Assembly (NCBI RefSeq): GCF_020982545.1
Contig: NZ_JAJKLK010000019.1
Location: forward strand, 496,001-560,000
DNA from: Streptomyces sp. MNU76
Lineage (GTDB): Bacteria > Actinomycetota > Actinomycetes > Streptomycetales > Streptomycetaceae
Reading direction: 5' to 3'
DNA: 64,000 nt
Shown one piece after another: positions 63,249-64,000 of the stretch. The notes beneath the pieces are model-generated. The model had not been told where the DNA came from, did not search any database, and saw only the letters and a program-made list of their open reading frames with translations. The first letter of the stretch is position 1. Each line of letters starts with the position of its first letter. Made by a program: the position numbers and the translations under genes.

Positions 63249-64000
63249 GTGCCGATCGTGGCTCAGAGCACCGAGACCACCGACTGGGTCTCCCGTTTCG
63301 CGGATGAGGTCATCGAGGAGTCGGAGCGTCGGGCCCCGGGCAAACCCGTCGTCGTCGCGTCCGGGCTGTCGCCGTCCGGCCCGATCCACCTCGGCAACCT
63401 CCGCGAGGTCATGACCCCGCACCTGGTCGCCGACGAGATCCGCCGTCGCGGCCACCAGGTCCGGCACCTCATCTCCTGGGACGACTACGACCGCTACCGC
63501 AAGGTCCCGAACGGCGTCGACGGCGTCGACGCATCCTGGGCCGAGCACATCGGCAAGCCGCTCACCTCCGTGCCCGCCCCCCAGGGCTCCGCCCACCCCA
63601 ACTGGGCCGAGCACTTCAAGGCGGCGATGGTCGACGCGCTCGCCGAGATGGGCGTCGAGTTCGACGGGATCAGCCAGACCGCGCAGTACACCTCCGGGGT
63701 CTACCGCGAGCAGATCCTGCACGCCATGAAGCACCGCGGCGACATCGACGCGATCCTCGACCAGTACCGCACCAAGAAGGCCCCGGCGGGCTCGGCGAAG
63801 AAGCAGTCGCAGAAGCCGGTCGACGAGGCCGAGCTGGAGGCCGCGGAGGGTTCCGGCGCCGCCGGTGAGGACGACGGCAGCTCCGGCACCGCCGGATACT
63901 TCCCGTACAAGCCCTACTGCGGCGAGTGCGGCAAGGACCTCACCACCGTCACCGCCTACGACGACGACACCACCGAGCTGACCTACACCTGCACCGCCTG
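63249..64000 (+). CDS. lysS: Class I lysyl-tRNA synthetase, 3' truncated by the window
   Basis: The first about 250 codons of an archaeal-type class I lysyl-tRNA synthetase (LysRS1). The start PIVAQSTETTDWVSRFADEV follows GTG 63249; a second in-frame GTG is at 63258. The class I HIGH-type motif is VASGLSPSGPIHLGNLREVM, and the sequence continues with ISWDDYDRYRKVPNGVDGVD. A Lys/Glu/Ser-rich insertion (about 178-205) precedes a zinc-finger-like region YKPYCGECGKDL. The gene runs off the end of the window, so the KMSKS motif cannot be seen. Class I LysRS is known in many Streptomyces. It is divergent from argS. Confidence 0.93.
   Translation, partial: MPIVAQSTETTDWVSRFADEVIEESERRAPGKPVVVASGLSPSGPIHLGNLREVMTPHLVADEIRRRGHQVRHLISWDDYDRYRKVPNGVDGVDASWAEHIGKPLTSVPAPQGSAHPNWAEHFKAAMVDALAEMGVEFDGISQTAQYTSGVYREQILHAMKHRGDIDAILDQYRTKKAPAGSAKKQSQKPVDEAELEAAEGSGAAGEDDGSSGTAGYFPYKPYCGECGKDLTTVTAYDDDTTELTYTCTA

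Overview
This is a chromosomal segment of a Streptomyces. The evidence is the very high GC content, an actinobacterial rRNA operon, the developmental sigma factor BldN with its anti-sigma RsbN, a redox-regulated rex-hemACD operon, a four-gene 'conservon' (nitrate-sensing kinase, roadblock, DUF742, GTPase), an acuC-like deacetylase and a tiny bS22 ribosomal protein gene. Nothing looks like a prophage, transposon, integron or CRISPR array. Gene assignments rest on reading motifs by eye; no database search was possible.

Layout. 1-7.3 kb: a three-gene operon (cut at its 5' end by the window) with the organisation of MukFEB / Wadjet JetABC SMC-like complexes. The large ATPase gene carries an apparent single-base frameshift. 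7.4-12.9 kb: a reverse-strand operon for an aldehyde dehydrogenase, an APC permease and a GMC oxidoreductase, matching choline-to-glycine-betaine conversion, followed by a small membrane protein. 13.3-17.6 kb: the conservon cvnABCD. 17.7-20.1 kb: glpF-glpK for glycerol uptake. 20.4-25.2 kb: a thiolase/OB-fold (DUF35) pair, a Nudix hydrolase and a frame-disrupted GH31 glycosidase. 25.4-30.7 kb: acetoacetyl-CoA synthetase, a conserved hypothetical, and crr-ptsI of the sugar phosphotransferase system.

30.7-36.4 kb: a complete 16S-23S-5S operon with upstream promoters, leader and terminator, and no tRNA in the spacer. 36.5-48 kb: a HAD phosphatase, an MFS transporter, the acuC-like deacetylase (read in frame into a phosphatase-like module), an excisionase-type HTH protein, bS22, an epimerase, an acyltransferase, rsbN, bldN, a HAD-IB phosphatase and a glutaredoxin-like protein. 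48-54.6 kb: rex-hemA-hemC-hemD with overlapping start/stop codons, then hemB, so most of the route from glutamyl-tRNA to uroporphyrinogen III is here. A Rex operator overlaps the promoter. 54.7-64 kb: a lipoprotein divergent from a membrane-anchored HTH protein, a DUF805 protein, a methyltransferase, an APH-like kinase, two gene remnants (aminotransferase, DUF4253), argS, and the 5' part of a class I lysS.

From memory of Streptomyces coelicolor, the left flank of the rRNA operon (acetoacetyl-CoA synthetase, ptsI, crr) matches the SCO139x region while the right flank (acuC to hemB) matches SCO331x-333x. The rRNA operon therefore appears to be a rearrangement junction between the two species. 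Several single-base frame breaks fall in GC homopolymers (SMC-like gene, cvnA linker, GH31 gene, DUF4253 gene) while core genes are intact. This is either real decay of dispensable genes or residual assembly error, and sequence alone does not decide. A dispersed intergenic motif containing CGCGCAGTTCCCCGC occurs six times.
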